Shown: positions 23,899-35,800 of the stretch, piece by piece
Position numbering within the stretch: position 1 is the first letter of the stretch
How the letters are laid out: each line of letters begins with the position of its first letter
NCBI RefSeq assembly: GCF_029168945.1
Contig: NC_083608.1
Coordinates: 15,208,136 to 15,272,135 of the forward strand
Direction: 5' to 3'
Origin: Cannabis sativa
Lineage: Eukaryota; Streptophyta; Magnoliopsida; Rosales; Cannabaceae
Length of the DNA stretch: 64,000 bases
Program-made: the position numbers and the translations under genes
The notes under the pieces: generated by a model
The model's database searches: none
Told to the model about the DNA's origin: nothing
Seen by the model: only the letters and a program-made list of their open reading frames with translations

Positions 23899-23936
<38 letters not shown>

Positions 23937-24845
23937 TTTTTTGAAGTTCTTAGTTATGTTTTTTTTTTTAAAATATAAGAGTTAGTGTGGTTTTTTTTTG
24001 TTCTAATTTTCTAGAACTTTTCTTGCAAATATAGTGCATTTAGTATTGAGGATGTGCACAACATAGTTAATTTTTGATCATTTTTTTCTTTTATTGTTTT
24101 TTTTTTTGTTTTAGTATTGTTTTAGTATTGTTTTACTGTTGTTTTTCATGATTTATTTATTTGATGCCGATTTCATTGCCCTTGCTCCATCTCGCTGGAA
24201 TTAATAGGTATTTTCTGGGTGTTCTCGTGTTGTTGTGATGGTTATGTCTGTGAGTGTGGAAGATGGAGGCTATAAATACATTTCTTCTTCGTTCTCTTTG
24301 GCTATTTTTGTGGTTTTTTTCTTTTGGTTGTCCTATAAATATATTTGAGGAGCTCACTCACAAGAGAGTTTTGAGGTGTGTGTTTCTTTTATATTTTTCT
24401 AAGTAGTTATATTTGCTTCATTTGTTTTTGTGTTGTTTCAGTGTTGTTTTAGTAGTTTTTTTTTTTTATAATTTTGTAGGAATAGACTTGCAAATATAGT
24501 TGATTTTGCATCTGGTGTTGAGGTTGTGCAGCAGATTGTTTGTTTTTTTTAATCATTTTTTTCTTTTGTTTTCTTTGATTGTTTTAGTGTTGTTTTACCG
24601 TTGTTTTGCCATGATTATTTATTGACGTCGATTTTACTGCTTTTGTTTATTCTTGTCGGAATTAATGGTTATTTTCCGGTGTCCTGGTGTTGTTGTGGTG
24701 GTTATGTCTGTGATTGTCAAAGATGGAGGCCTCATACTTTTGTTTTGGTATTGACAGTATAAAAGAAAAAAAAAAGGGAGGACAGTATAAATGTTAATTC
24801 TGCCGTGTGGCAGTAAAAATGAAAAGTATTACCCCAAATCCAGTA
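23266..24845. mobile_element. Diverged inverted-repeat DNA element (MULE-like or MITE-like)
   Basis: About 70 bp at 23266-23337 is a diverged reverse complement of 24775-24845. Shared core on the left is ACTGTTACACG, then AATAACTTTTATACTGT; reversed from the right it is ACTGCCACACG, then AATTAACATTTATACTGT. The pairing can be followed weakly outward to CAAAAATACTG near 24850. The interior is long T tracts, CTT repeats and an old duplication, without a transposase. No clean target duplication was found, so the superfamily is uncertain. Confidence 0.55.
24001..24740 (+). repeat. Diverged tandem duplication (two units about 465 bp apart)
   Basis: 24001-24300 and 24468-24740 share CTTGCAAATATAGT, ATCATTTTTTTCTTTT, GGTTATGTCTGTGA and GATGGAGGC in the same order, with many differences. 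It lies inside the inverted-repeat element. No protein is suggested. Confidence 0.65.
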
Positions 24846-25959
24846 TTTTTGTAAAATGCCCTTACATTATTGAGTACACACTTATGTATATGTGACACTA
24901 AAACCTCAAAACAAATACAGTGATAATCCAGTTACATAAGAGGATTTTGTTGCTGCAAATTACCCTTTTTTTTATGACATTCTTACAAAAATACATATAC
25001 ATTAAAAAAACAATTAAACAAAATGTTATTAGAGTAAAATAAATAACATAATATATATTGTTAAAAAGCACAAAATTACATTAAAAAATTATTATGAGTG
25101 AATTTTAAAAATTCATTAAAATTAATTTTGCTTTTAAGAATAAATTACTTAATTTTTATTGTTAGATTACTTATAATGTTTTGGAAAACTTGTACGATGC
25201 ACTTCCTATTTATTTTCAAATTTAGGAGAATTTTTTAGTTTGATGTTTTTCATGGTTGTGTATACTGTAGTTATTTAAGATATCATGTAAAATTTTGAGA
25301 AATTTAAAAAAATTGAACACACTAAAAGTGAGGTTCAAACAATATGTTGCACGTATGATACTTTATTTTATACGCATGGAAAATAGACTATTTAAACACT
25401 ACTTTCTATATTATAATTAATTATGAATTTATCAAAATTTAAATAACCTACATGACCATAAACAAAAAAAAATTGAGTAATTTTTTTTTTTTTGATGATA
25501 AAAAAGTAAGAATATATCAGTGTATCTTTTTTGAGATGCATTGTATAGGAAAAACTAGAAAGAAAGAAAAATGAAAAGGAAAATTGTATTTGTACCATAT
25601 AAAATTATAAGTGGACCTTAATATTAAAAAATATTTAACTTAAATTAATTTTTAAAAATTACTTTTAATATTATTTTAGATTTTTTTTTCACATTATTTT
25701 CTTTGGTTTATTTTATTTTCACATTTTTTTTAATCAGGTATGCTTTGTTCTTTTAATAAAATTTTATATAATTTATTATCTTAATATTTAAAATATATTT
25801 TATTTTTCTTTTGTAGGTATATTTTTAATAATATGACAAAGAAGATAAAAATAAAAAAAATTATTCAAATTAAAAATATATATATTGAATATAAAATTAA
25901 AATTATTAAAATAGGTGTAGTTATACCTTTAGGTGCAAATAAAATTTCAAAGAAAAAGA
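24846..25959. other. Gene-free AT-rich spacer
   Basis: Very AT-rich sequence with A and T homopolymers. No gene, RNA or clear element recognised. Confidence 0.5.
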
Positions 25960-26306
25960 CTAATTAAGATTTTTGTTCCCTAAATTTTAACGTGTACCAA
26001 ATTATTTTTGGCCATTAAAAATTCTTCTGAATTATTGAGATTGTTGGATTAAAGACTTTTGTCTAATTTTATTCAATTTTCCTGATTGAGTAATGTTTAT
26101 GTATTAAATCATGCTCCACAGACTTTTATATCTACCAAATCATGCTACTCAAACTTTGATATGTAACAAATCATGCCCTGAACTTTTATTCATGTTAGAA
26201 CTTTCTTACTAAAATTGAACAAAAATCTTTAAATTAAACATTCTTAATAGTTCAAAAGATATAATTTAGTATATGTTAAATTTCGGACAACAAAAATACT
26301 AATTAG
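25960..26306. mobile_element. MITE with long terminal inverted repeats
   Basis: The left end CTAATTAAGATTTTTGTT and the reverse complement of the right end CTAATTAGTATTTTTGTT align, and similarity continues inward for about 100 bp. The 347-bp element has no coding capacity. Such long-TIR elements are usually Mutator-derived, but I could not identify a 9-bp duplication. It ends about 260 bp upstream of the next gene's start codon, so it may touch its promoter. Confidence 0.7.
26106..26200 (+). repeat. Three AAATCATGC units inside the MITE
   Basis: AAATCATGCT, AAATCATGCT and AAATCATGCC recur about every 33 nt, each followed by a CTTTTATAT-like or CTTTGATAT-like run. A short degenerate tandem repeat in the MITE centre. 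Confidence 0.6.
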
Positions 26307-26528
26307 CACTAAAAAAAACAATATTTTTTTTTTAAGGTACTTTGTGATTCCTCGTTGAAAAATGAAAAGGTATCTAGAATTCTAGAACATGCGATGGCAA
26401 TTTGCATTGGACATGGATAGATAGAGAAATGCCCAAAATGAGTGGTTCGAAGCTAAGCTTTTAGTCCAATTCTTCTGACAACTCTCCTTCGTTCCCACAC
26501 TTGTCAACCATAAACAAATTCACTCACC

Positions 26529-26591
26529 ATGTCCCCCATTACCATTTCCTTACAAGCTCTCATCCATGGCCAACCTAATCACTCTCTCTAG
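26529..26591 (+). other. Upstream ORF overlapping the start of the next gene
   Basis: ATG at 26529 opens a 20-codon frame that ends at TAG 26589-26591. It is out of frame with and overlaps the main ATG at 26566. If in the transcript, it could reduce initiation at the plastid-form start and favour the downstream in-frame ATG (Met34). Transcript extent is unknown. Confidence 0.4.
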
Positions 26592-29500
26592 CTCCTCTCT
26601 CCTCTCTCGCTCCCTCCTCTCAAAACCACTCACTTCCACTCTCACCTTTGTCAGACCCAAAATCATGGCCAAGGTTACTCCTGCTGTGATCGTTGGCGGT
26701 GGAAGGGTCGGAAGAGCCCTGCAAGATATGGGCAACGGTGATGATTTGTTGGTCAAGAGAGGAGACCCTGTACCGCTTGGTTTTAGTGGTCCAATCTTTG
26801 TTTGTACCAGGAATGATGATCTCCAAGCTGTTCTTGAGGTCACTCCTCGATCCAGATGGAACGGTGTGTTTCTACTTCTTTACCTCAATTGGCTTGATTT
26901 GAAGCAATGTTGATTTGTGTTTATAGTTTTCAACTTGTTTTTAGAGTCAAATTAGTGTTAGAATGTAATAGCTAATTAAACATGAGATTATGTTGGAGAT
27001 TGGTAAAGCATAATGGTTGAATTGGTTTATTACCATGTTAATCATTGTTGTTGTTGATTGTTGATTACCATATGGTTGAATTGTTTGATTGTTGATTTCG
27101 AGTATTTTTGAAGTTTTCAACTTGTTTTTAGAGTCAAATCAGTGTTAGAATGCAAGCACGATAAATGAACAGAGTGGAACAGTGTAAACAAATTGGAAAC
27201 AAAAAATCAGTGAGAATATGCCCATTGAACTGCATTGTTAATTAGATAGCAAATTCAACATAAAATTATGTTGAAGATTGGAAAAGCATAATGGTTGAAT
27301 TGGTTGATTACCATATATTCACCATTGTTGTTGATTGTGATATAATAGCTTGAAAGTTGGTGGTCAAAAGTGGTCTTAGTTGATGTCATTGTGAGTTCCA
27401 AATTTTAATACTCCCTCTCAAGTTGGTGTATGAAGTTTTTAGATGTTTAATTTTCCTTGATACTCTTTAAAACAATCAAAATGTGTTTTTCGTTTATTTA
27501 AAGCTAATCAAACTAAATTAAATTAATAACCCTTTAGAACAAAGCTAATTAATGCAAAAAAGAAAAGAAAAAAGAAGCTAAAAACTTTGTTAACATAGAG
27601 TTATCATACCCTATCTATCCCAAGGGTGATGTAGTACGAATGTCATATCACTTTATGCATCAATGGCCGTAGGCTGTAGATCATAGGTGATATCACATGC
27701 ACCAATGGTGAACTGTTACTAGATATATTATAGACTATAGATGACATCAATTGTCAGGACTGAAGTCATGAAGTGCCCTTGAAAGCACACATTCGTAATT
27801 CAATTTAAGATCAATGTAATAACTCATTAACTGTCTTAGTGAACTCGTATATATGAAAACATACACCAACTTAAGGGGGAGTGTTGAACTTTCGAAGTAA
27901 CAGTGTTCATCAGTGGCCGATGAATTCAAGATTAGTTTTAGTTTAACCATCAATGTTGAAGCCACCAAAATCAACAATAGTGGCTGGTTTGGTCATCAAC
28001 CAATCAAACTGAAGTTCCAATTTGCTATGCTGTAAATCATTCAGGATATTAATAATGTAGTCCATTGGCATTCTCTTTGTTTTTAATTCATTTTATCTTT
28101 GTTCTACTATACCGTGCTTGTATTCGAACTTGGTTTACTTTTACTCCATATGTATTTTAATGATATGACAGCCATAAACACATTAACAAGCTTGCTTTAA
28201 ATGGAGGGCCTTCAGTTTAATGTTTAGAGCAGATCCATGTGATGATTGATGACAAGTGTGCTGAAATGTTCCTTCTTTCTTTCTTCTTTTTTTTTTTTCC
28301 CATTCTTGCTCAAGAAATGCAAGCGGCACCACTCATTGAGTTCATTGCTTATACAATCAAATTTTTTTTGATGGTTTAATTATCTGATATTTATTACTAC
28401 TGGATGGATATGTATTTTCAAATTTACTAGTTTAATATATAGTTTCTCTAACAATTCTCATATTAGTTTGTCAAATGGGAATATGGATCTCGAATTGAGA
28501 TTTCCTGCACCGGCAAATATATTTTTGGATTGGACTTAATGAGTTTGTTGGACAGCCAATGGATTTTAACAATCTAGCAGATTTGGTTTTCTTCCAGAAT
28601 GGGATGCTGGAGCCCTGGTTTGAAAGTAAAGGTCTTGTTGATGCTGATCAAGTATTGGCATATTTTGCTGTATCCAAGCTTGGGGAACCTCCTGTTGATG
28701 GAAAGACTGATACTAATCCTGAAGGACTGACAGCGGCATATGGTAAATGGGCAACTGCAATTGCAGAAAGATTGCAAGCTGGAGGTCTCTCATGCAAGGT
28801 AAGGATGAGTTTTGGTTTATTTTTCACATTGTGAAAAAGCTGGAACTGTTAATTTTTTCTATGAAATTAGTGTACGTGTTGAACAGTTTTGAAAAAAAAA
28901 AAAATTGTAGTGGAAATCCAACAAATCTAGTTATTTATAGAGCTCTGGAAATTAATTTTGTATGGGTGTTTTCACAGAAAGTAATATAATCCAAGTAAAA
29001 GTATTCTTCTGTTTGATGAATTTTAGGTTCTCGGCAAGGAAGAATTCCAAAAGCAGATGCTAGAGAAGCTGATATGGATTTCAGCATTCATGCTTGTGGG
29101 AGCTCGTCATCCAGGAGCAACAGTAGGAGCTGTGGAGAAAGATTACCGCTCTGAAGTAAGTTCTCTGATATAAAGTTTCTGTAAAACTCACTTCACTGTC
29201 TTGTCAAGCTTTTCAAGTGCATGTTGCGAAACAACAAAATTTGGTAACTTGGTTGGGAAAAAAGATGGTTCTACAAAAAGATGGTATTCTTTTCCTGTTA
29301 ATACTTATAAAGTTTATTTGGAAAGAATTCCCATACTTCGATTTTGATAATTATAGATATTATGTTGAGGGGAACATCCCCTTCTTCATTGACGTTTTCA
29401 TCTGAGTTTTCAGACTCCATATTCACATCTAGTTATAGGGAAAAATATTTGGTAGCATGGGTCAGAACAAAAATTTGTTTTGCTCGGCATTTGTCTAATA

Positions 29501-29957
29501 AAATCCATGTTTGTTTCAAAAGGAAAAGCATCAGGAAAGAATCTGACAGCAAATATTGTGGACTTACACAAAATTATATCAAGTGTGACTGAATTTGATC
29601 CTTTATTCTCTCAGGTGTCTAGCCTGATTACAGAGCTTGCATCTGCAGCAGCAGCCGAAAAGAAGCTAGTGTTTGAAGAAGCCATGGAAGAGAGATTATG
29701 TGCTTACTCAAGAGCTGTTTCTCACTTCCCTACAGCAGTTAAAGAGGTAAAGAATAAAGGGTTGATACATTTGTGTTTCTCTATTATATGAGTTTATACA
29801 TATCATAATTTACTGAGTGGTGAGTTTTATTTTATGGTCTCAGTTCAAATGGAGGAACGGTTGGTTCTATTCTCTTTCTGAAAAGGCTATTGCTGAAGGA
29901 AAACCCGATCCATGTCCTCTACATACAGCTTGGCTAAAAGAATTAAAAGTTATTTAG
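26566..29957 (+). CDS. Plastid-type NAD(P)-binding protein, ketopantoate reductase-like
   Basis: Exons 26566-26863, 28581-28798, 29027-29155, 29615-29746 and 29844-29957 join to 891 nt, 296 residues, all with GT-AG introns. The first 33 residues are rich in Ser, Leu and Thr with Arg and Lys and no acidic residue, which looks like a chloroplast transit peptide. Met34 could start a shorter cytosolic form. Residues 44-49 read GGGRVG, the dinucleotide loop of a Rossmann fold, followed by a PIFVCTRNDDL strand-turn and, after intron 1, VFFQNGMLEPW. This order resembles ketopantoate reductase and 6-phosphogluconate dehydrogenase type proteins, and it matches an uncharacterised family conserved in plants. 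The C-terminal half is helical and ends TAWLKELKVI. The substrate is unknown and I do not assign a reaction. Intron 1 (1.7 kb) contains repeats and element debris. The frame is intact. Confidence 0.85.
26925..27345 (+). repeat. Diverged duplication inside intron 1
   Basis: Two copies begin AGTTTTCAACTTGTTTTTAG at 26925 and 27112. Both continue with GTGTTAGAATG, a TTATGTTG-AGATTGG run and AAAGCATAATGGTTGAATTG. They differ by indels. Confidence 0.7.
27405..27890. mobile_element. Relic flanked by inverted copia-like 3' ends (intronic)
   Basis: At 27866-27890 CACCAACTTAAGGGGGAGTG resembles the purine tract plus LTR start that ends many copia elements. Near 27409-27435 the reverse complement of a similar sequence appears (ACTCCCTCTCAAGTTGGTG). 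The stretch between has no open frame. Probably an old retroelement fragment. Confidence 0.35.
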
Positions 29958-30889
29958 ACATTGAATTTTTTGTATCCCATACTTTTATGAGTAGTTTACT
30001 TACGGAGAATGCATATTTATCTTTTAAAAAATTGTGGGAATTCATATTTTGAAAGTAGAAAAAAAAAAAAATAATTTAGCAAACCATAAGTTGCTGTTCA
30101 ACCAATTCTGTTTTCCCTTTCTACCTTTATTTTTCTTTTCTAATGTGTCAGCTTAAAATTTGATTTGAAAATGATTAATAAGTCATTGTGTGATTACGGT
30201 TTCTCATGTTCTTCTCTGTGCAACTGCAAATCATTGCGGTCTGAGGAGCTTCGGCGCCACCCTCAGCCTGATGTTTTTCTTTCTCTTAGAGGTTATGTGA
30301 TCTTTAGTTCTCTAATCTGTAACTTGGATTATGCTGTTGATTATATATTTATTTTATCCTACTGTTGATTCTTCGTACTTATTATTATCATACAAATCTG
30401 AAAGATAATGTTTATAAATCCTATTGAGTATTGCTATGAAATATTTATAATGCTTAGCCCCACAATGTATTGTTTTATAATTAATTAGTGATTTTTTATA
30501 ATATTTATTTAAGTAAAATAAATTAGATTCAATATTGAGTTGCACTAATAACGATATTAAACCTCGTAGAAGTATTAGGTACCATGAGTACCTTTTAATA
30601 ATTCTCATCCTATATGCATAATCATCTACATGTACCATAGCTCCTCTTACTATAAATAATTTATAGTCATGGGAGAGTTATTTTCTTTCTTTTTTTTTTG
30701 TTCATATCTTATACAAATTTTTGGAAAACTTTTGATAATTTATGATGCAAAAATCAGAATTGAAGTTCAAAAATTATGAGCATGTTTAACATTGTTTTCA
30801 AAAAAGTGTTTTCAAAAATGAAAATAAAAAATAATTTTTTCAGTTTTCAAAATAAAAATCTTGTTTGGCTAATAGTTTTAAAAAATATT

Positions 30890-30921
<32 letters not shown>

Positions 30922-30960
30922 TTTTAAAAAAACACTTCAATATTTTGAGACCCCGTTATA
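29958..30960 (+). other. 3' UTR and gene-free spacer
   Basis: Downstream of the TAG stop. AT-rich, with a short imperfect palindrome ACTATAAA/TTTATAGT near 30640. No gene recognised. A less AT-rich patch at 30200-30280 has a short open frame, but I see no family match. Confidence 0.4.
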
Positions 30961-30964
30961 AATA

Positions 30965-31130
30965 AGACTTGAACAAGACCTAGACCTGGACCCTTAACTC
31001 AGACCTCAGACCCGGCTTGGACCCGACCCCGATCCTGGACTCGAACCTGGCCTTGAACTCGTACTCGACCCTGGCTTGGCCCCAGACCCCAGACCCCAAA
31101 TCTCGGCCCGACCCCAAACCCCGACCCGAA
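30965..31130. repeat. Degenerate GACCC/GACCTG hexamer-like repeat
   Basis: Iterated GACCC, GACCTGG, GACCCCGA units over about 165 bp. It is GC-rich against its surroundings. It creates open frames on the minus strand rich in Gly, Ser, Arg and Val, which are not genes. Confidence 0.7.
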
Positions 31131-31177
31131 CCAAAAATAAGGAGAAAGTAATGAGAGAGAAAATGATGTGTGAAAAT

Positions 31178-31896
31178 TAGGGGTGAGCAAAAAATCCAAG
31201 AAACCGACCAAACCGAATAAACCGACCGTCCGAACACCGAAAAAACCGACACTGAAAAAATCGAAAACCGAAAAAACCGCCTTCGGTTAAAACCGCTTTA
31301 ATATGGTCGGTTTTAGTGTCAATCGTAAACCGACCGATTAAACCGAGAACCGACCGAACATATATATTATATGTAATATATATTATTTTTGTACATATTT
31401 AATATACAATTTTATTAATCTAAGTTTACTTATATCTTTTTTATTTAAAGTCTCAATTATTCATTATTTTATGTTATTATAATTTGATGCATTTACATAT
31501 TATATACACACATTCATAAAATAATACTAGTTTTTTAATATAACTCATTACCATATTATAGTAGCACAAATAATTTGAACAAATTTAAAAAAGTTTATTT
31601 TACATTATTTATTTAACTAAGAAAGTTTTATTTTTAAATTATATGATATTTGATACAATACTTTAATTTTTTAGTTTTCAAATAATTATAAAAAATTTAA
31701 AAACTTATTTTTTTTTAAAAAAAATGAAGTTCAGTTTGGTCGGTTTAAACCGACCAAACCGTGGATTAAAACGGTCGGTTTTTTATATTTTTATAATGGT
31801 CGGTCGGTTTTCGGATTAGAACCATAAAAATCGAAAACCGAATTTCGGATTTTTTTTGTGTAAAAAACCGACCAAACCGACCGTTGCTCACCCCTA
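31178..31896. mobile_element. hAT-type MITE with perfect 8-bp TSD
   Basis: The ends TAGGGGTGAGCAA and TTGCTCACCCCTA are exact inverted repeats. The 8-bp duplication GTGAAAAT flanks both sides (31170-31177 and 31897-31904). Both subterminal regions are filled with AAACCG/CGGTTT motifs in opposite orientation, as in plant hAT elements whose transposase binds subterminal repeats. The centre is AT-rich and non-coding. At 719 bp it needs a transposase from elsewhere. The intact duplication suggests a fairly recent insertion. Confidence 0.9.
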
Positions 31897-31986
31897 GTGA
31901 AAATGATGAGAGAAAATGAAGAGAGAGAAAGTGTAAGAAAATAATGTGAAAAAATGATTATAAATAATTTTGAAAAACAAGATTCA

Positions 31987-32239
31987 TGTTATAAATATTA
32001 ATAATTATGTGGATGCCCAAATCTTTTATTTATTACCATTAATTGTAATCAATATTCCTCTTTTTCTTAGTTTCCCTTTTTCTTAGTTTCTTAATATTTC
32101 ACTCTTGTATTTGTATAAATAGGGGTTCACCCCATTGGAATAAATAACTCAAAAATTCTCATTCACTTTCTCTTTCTCTCTTCATCTTCTTCTTCTTTCT
32201 TCTCATCTATTCTATATTATATTATATTATTTTATAACA
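31987..32239 (+). repeat. Left LTR (253 bp) of the copia element
   Basis: TG...CA ends; TATAAATAG lies near 32115 in the promoter position and a CTTCTT-rich run follows. Preceded by TSD ATTCA. Confidence 0.93.
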
Positions 32240-32562
32240 CGTTATCAGCACGAGTCTCTGCCCAAGCTTCAAGCATGAGTCTCTGCCTAAGACCCAATGT
32301 AAGTATTTTGTTAAAGTTCTTGATTTGTTTCAAAGTCACGATACACTAAATATATATTTATATATATACTCATCTGACTGAAACAATTTCAAGAATATTT
32401 TTATTTTATTGTATTTTTATCTATATATTATATATGTATGTATATACTTTTATATGTTTATTATTGATTTCATATATATATATATATTATGTTCTTATCA
32501 TTTATAACATTTACAATATATGTGTGCCTATGATATGATAGAGAAAATCTATATAAATTATA

Positions 32563-32755
32563 CATATATCCAGAAGATTATGTATCATCGATAAAATATT
32601 GCATATATCCTGAAGATTATGCATCATCGATAAAATATTGCATATATCCTGAAGATTATGAATCCTCGATAAAATATTGCATATATCCTAAAGATTATGC
32701 GTCCTCAATAAAATCTTGCATATATCCTGAAGATTATGCAAACGTAATATTCATC
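32563..32755 (+). repeat. 39-bp tandem repeat, nearly five units
   Basis: Units start at 32563, 32602, 32641, 32680 and 32719, each beginning CATATATCC and containing TGAAGATTATG (one AGAAG and one TAAAG variant). Each unit contains an imperfect stem CATATATC/GATTATG around CTGAA, the same module found singly through the rest of the element. The length is a multiple of three, but no open frame spans it. Confidence 0.9.
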
Positions 32756-32863
32756 ATATAGTTGATGGATATATAATGAAAGAGATGAATACATATTTAT
32801 ATATATGTTCTTGTATTCTTTGAGGACAATGAAAAGTAATCTAATATCGATATAGATTTTGAC

Positions 32864-35800
32864 AAACATTTCCTGAAGTAAATGTTTTATATTTATCGAA
32901 GAAAAAAAATGATTGTATTTATGTGAATACAACTAAAGAATCATTAAAAATGATTATTATTGATGCAATTTTATAGTGGGTTTTGAATACCCAAAAAGAA
33001 TGTTAAGAAAATTGCATTGAAACATTAAAGTATAAGAATAACAATGAGCATGACTAATGTTATTTAAATACATGAGGCAGTATTTATTGTTCATCATTCC
33101 CTGCAGAGAATGATACGAATTGAAGTCAATCACTTTTAAAGATTCCTCGTATTAGTCATGTTATTATACATTGTTATTACTTGCAATGTTGGAAATTATT
33201 GAATCTGACATATGTTAAAGATTAAATTTTGCATATGGAGACTATGCAAAAATTGCATTCATATATTCTTTGAAATATCGTAAAAGAAATTGTTGAATAA
33301 TTTCTTATATTTTTTATGGATGAACAAGTAATAAATTTTTAAGAAATTTATAATAATGTTCTACTTGTTCAACGTCATTCCCCGAAGTGAATGTAATGAT
33401 TTTAAATAATCAATGACATTATTTACTACTCAAATATTTCCAGAAAAAGTGGAAACAACTAAAAGATGAGATACCACACATAATCAAAGTGCATGAAATT
33501 TATATATCATGTGTGGAATTGAATAATAGTGGTCGCGCACCTGTAGTACGGACATACTTATAATCAAGATAAAAGTATACTTGATTATTGAATAGAATGT
33601 GAATTGTACAAATTTATTGTACATTTAGAATATTTAAATATCATTCCCTTAAGAGAATGAATAGACATGAAATTCTATTTCAAAGAATATAGATTTCACA
33701 TATATTGGCAATGCCAAAAGCAAATTAATATATACATATTTTATTATTTCTTGAAATCAATAGTTTCAAACTATTGTTAGTACAGGATATGTATATATAT
33801 AGTTACTATATAATTCAGTTTGCATATTCCCAAAAGTGGATATATAATTTACTAATATTTGTTAGTGATCCAATATAATCAAAGTGATAAAGAATCGCAA
33901 AATAATTATTTGAAAAGCTTCCTGAAGAAGTCTTACATACAATTGCTACTTGGAGTAGTAAAATATATTTGTATGTACCTAGATGTATAACTTTTATCTA
34001 GTTATGAAAGTAATAAGAAATAACTTATTATATGTATTTGTTGTACGTTTAAATATATAATATATCAAGTCATGATAATTAGACTGATGAATAGTCTATT
34101 AATAAATTAGATGACTTGTTAAAAAGATACCAGGAAAAATGAATGATATATTATGGTTATATCTATTTGACCATTACAATAACATGATGAAGTTGTCATG
34201 TATCTTTTAAATTATACACATCATTGAATTGATGATAGTGATTCCTGAAGAAATATAAAGTTTGATAAACATAATAGTGACTCCTGAAAAGTGTATATGT
34301 TTTGGAGAATAATATAATTATATTATTTGTGTATATAAAAATGAAACTTGTAATGATTATGTGTAGTGATGTTACATTACCTTATGAAAGTTTCATTGAA
34401 ATACAAATTATAGTGAACCTGAAGTTCATGAATTGAATTATTTTGACATGATCAACCATATGCAATAAATTATCAAAGGATTTGACTAAATTTTGTTGAA
34501 GAACCAGAAGATTCTTCTCATTGTTAATTTATAAGGCTCAAAAGAAGAATGTGCATATATTTGCACATAAAAAATATTTAAATTATATTTCTTTAACAAT
34601 CTTGAGCCATTGGTAGATTTTTATTGCATAGTTTCTTATTGATGTGATAAGATTATATGATCATGCATTTACAAAATGTGTAAATTTATGTGTTTCTAAT
34701 TATACACGTATGTCTCATTCTTAGAAATGAATTAAGTTCATAAGGATTGAACTTGAAACTGAAGTTTATTGAACCTGAAGTTCAATGTCATATAGTATAT
34801 ATGAGTTTAAATAAATATTGATTCATTGTGATATATTGAAATCCCTACAAGTATATTAATATTATTAGATATCACAATTTTAAAAAATTCTCTCGATCAG
34901 GGGGAGAGAAGCAGTTGGGATCGATGATAATTTTTGAAAAATGATCCTTGCACAAAGTATATAAGAACAATATAGTTCAAAATGATAAATACCAACTGCA
35001 AATCAATATTATTCAAAGTTGAGATAGAATGAGTTGAAAACGCCTGAAGCGTAAATGAACAATAAAGAAATATTAGTAAATGTTCATTTGATTTGCCCTG
35101 AAGTTGTTAAATCTAGAGGTACTCATGGAGATACCTTAATGTTATAAAGTATTAAAATGATAACCGTGATGAAAACGGTACTCGAAGAGATTCCCAAGAG
35201 AAGTTAGACATAACACATTTCATCATAATTGAATCCCTGAAGTGATTCGTTATAGGTACCTATAATTGATAAACATATTTAAAAATATGTAATTTAAAGA
35301 GATCTGTATAAATTATGTCAATATGGGAGGAAATTATCATTTATTGAAATTTTTGTCGACAATAAATATTGAATGTGTGCATATGCAATAAACTAATATG
35401 AGATAGCAAGGATCGTGGTATTAGATTTGTCGAGAATTATCGACATACATTTTGTTTTTGGCCAAAATATTATGACGCAGTCCAGACAAATTTACTCACA
35501 TAAAGTGAAGTAAGACCTATAGGGTGTGCAAATATATATTTCTAATGAGAAATTTGCATATATATATATATTTGTACATAATGAATTGTTGTACAAAGTT
35601 TGCATAGACATGAGATTGATTGAAGTAATGCTTAAATATTGAGAAAATATAATCATGATTTGATTATAGCCTGGAATATATTTTATGAGGATTTATAAGC
35701 GTCACATAAATGTTACAATAAAAGTTATTCATTTGGAGCTCCTAAAATAGTAAGAATTTGAAATAAGCCTTATCTAAAAATTCTAGAAGAATTTAATACA

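Noticed and set aside
30980..31252. Gly/Ser/Val-rich minus-strand frame
   Set aside because: Produced by the degenerate GACCC repeat and the edge of the hAT MITE.
32563..32755. Regular 39-bp repeat resembling a CRISPR array
   Set aside because: Units are contiguous without unique spacers, in a plant retroelement; it is a tandem repeat.
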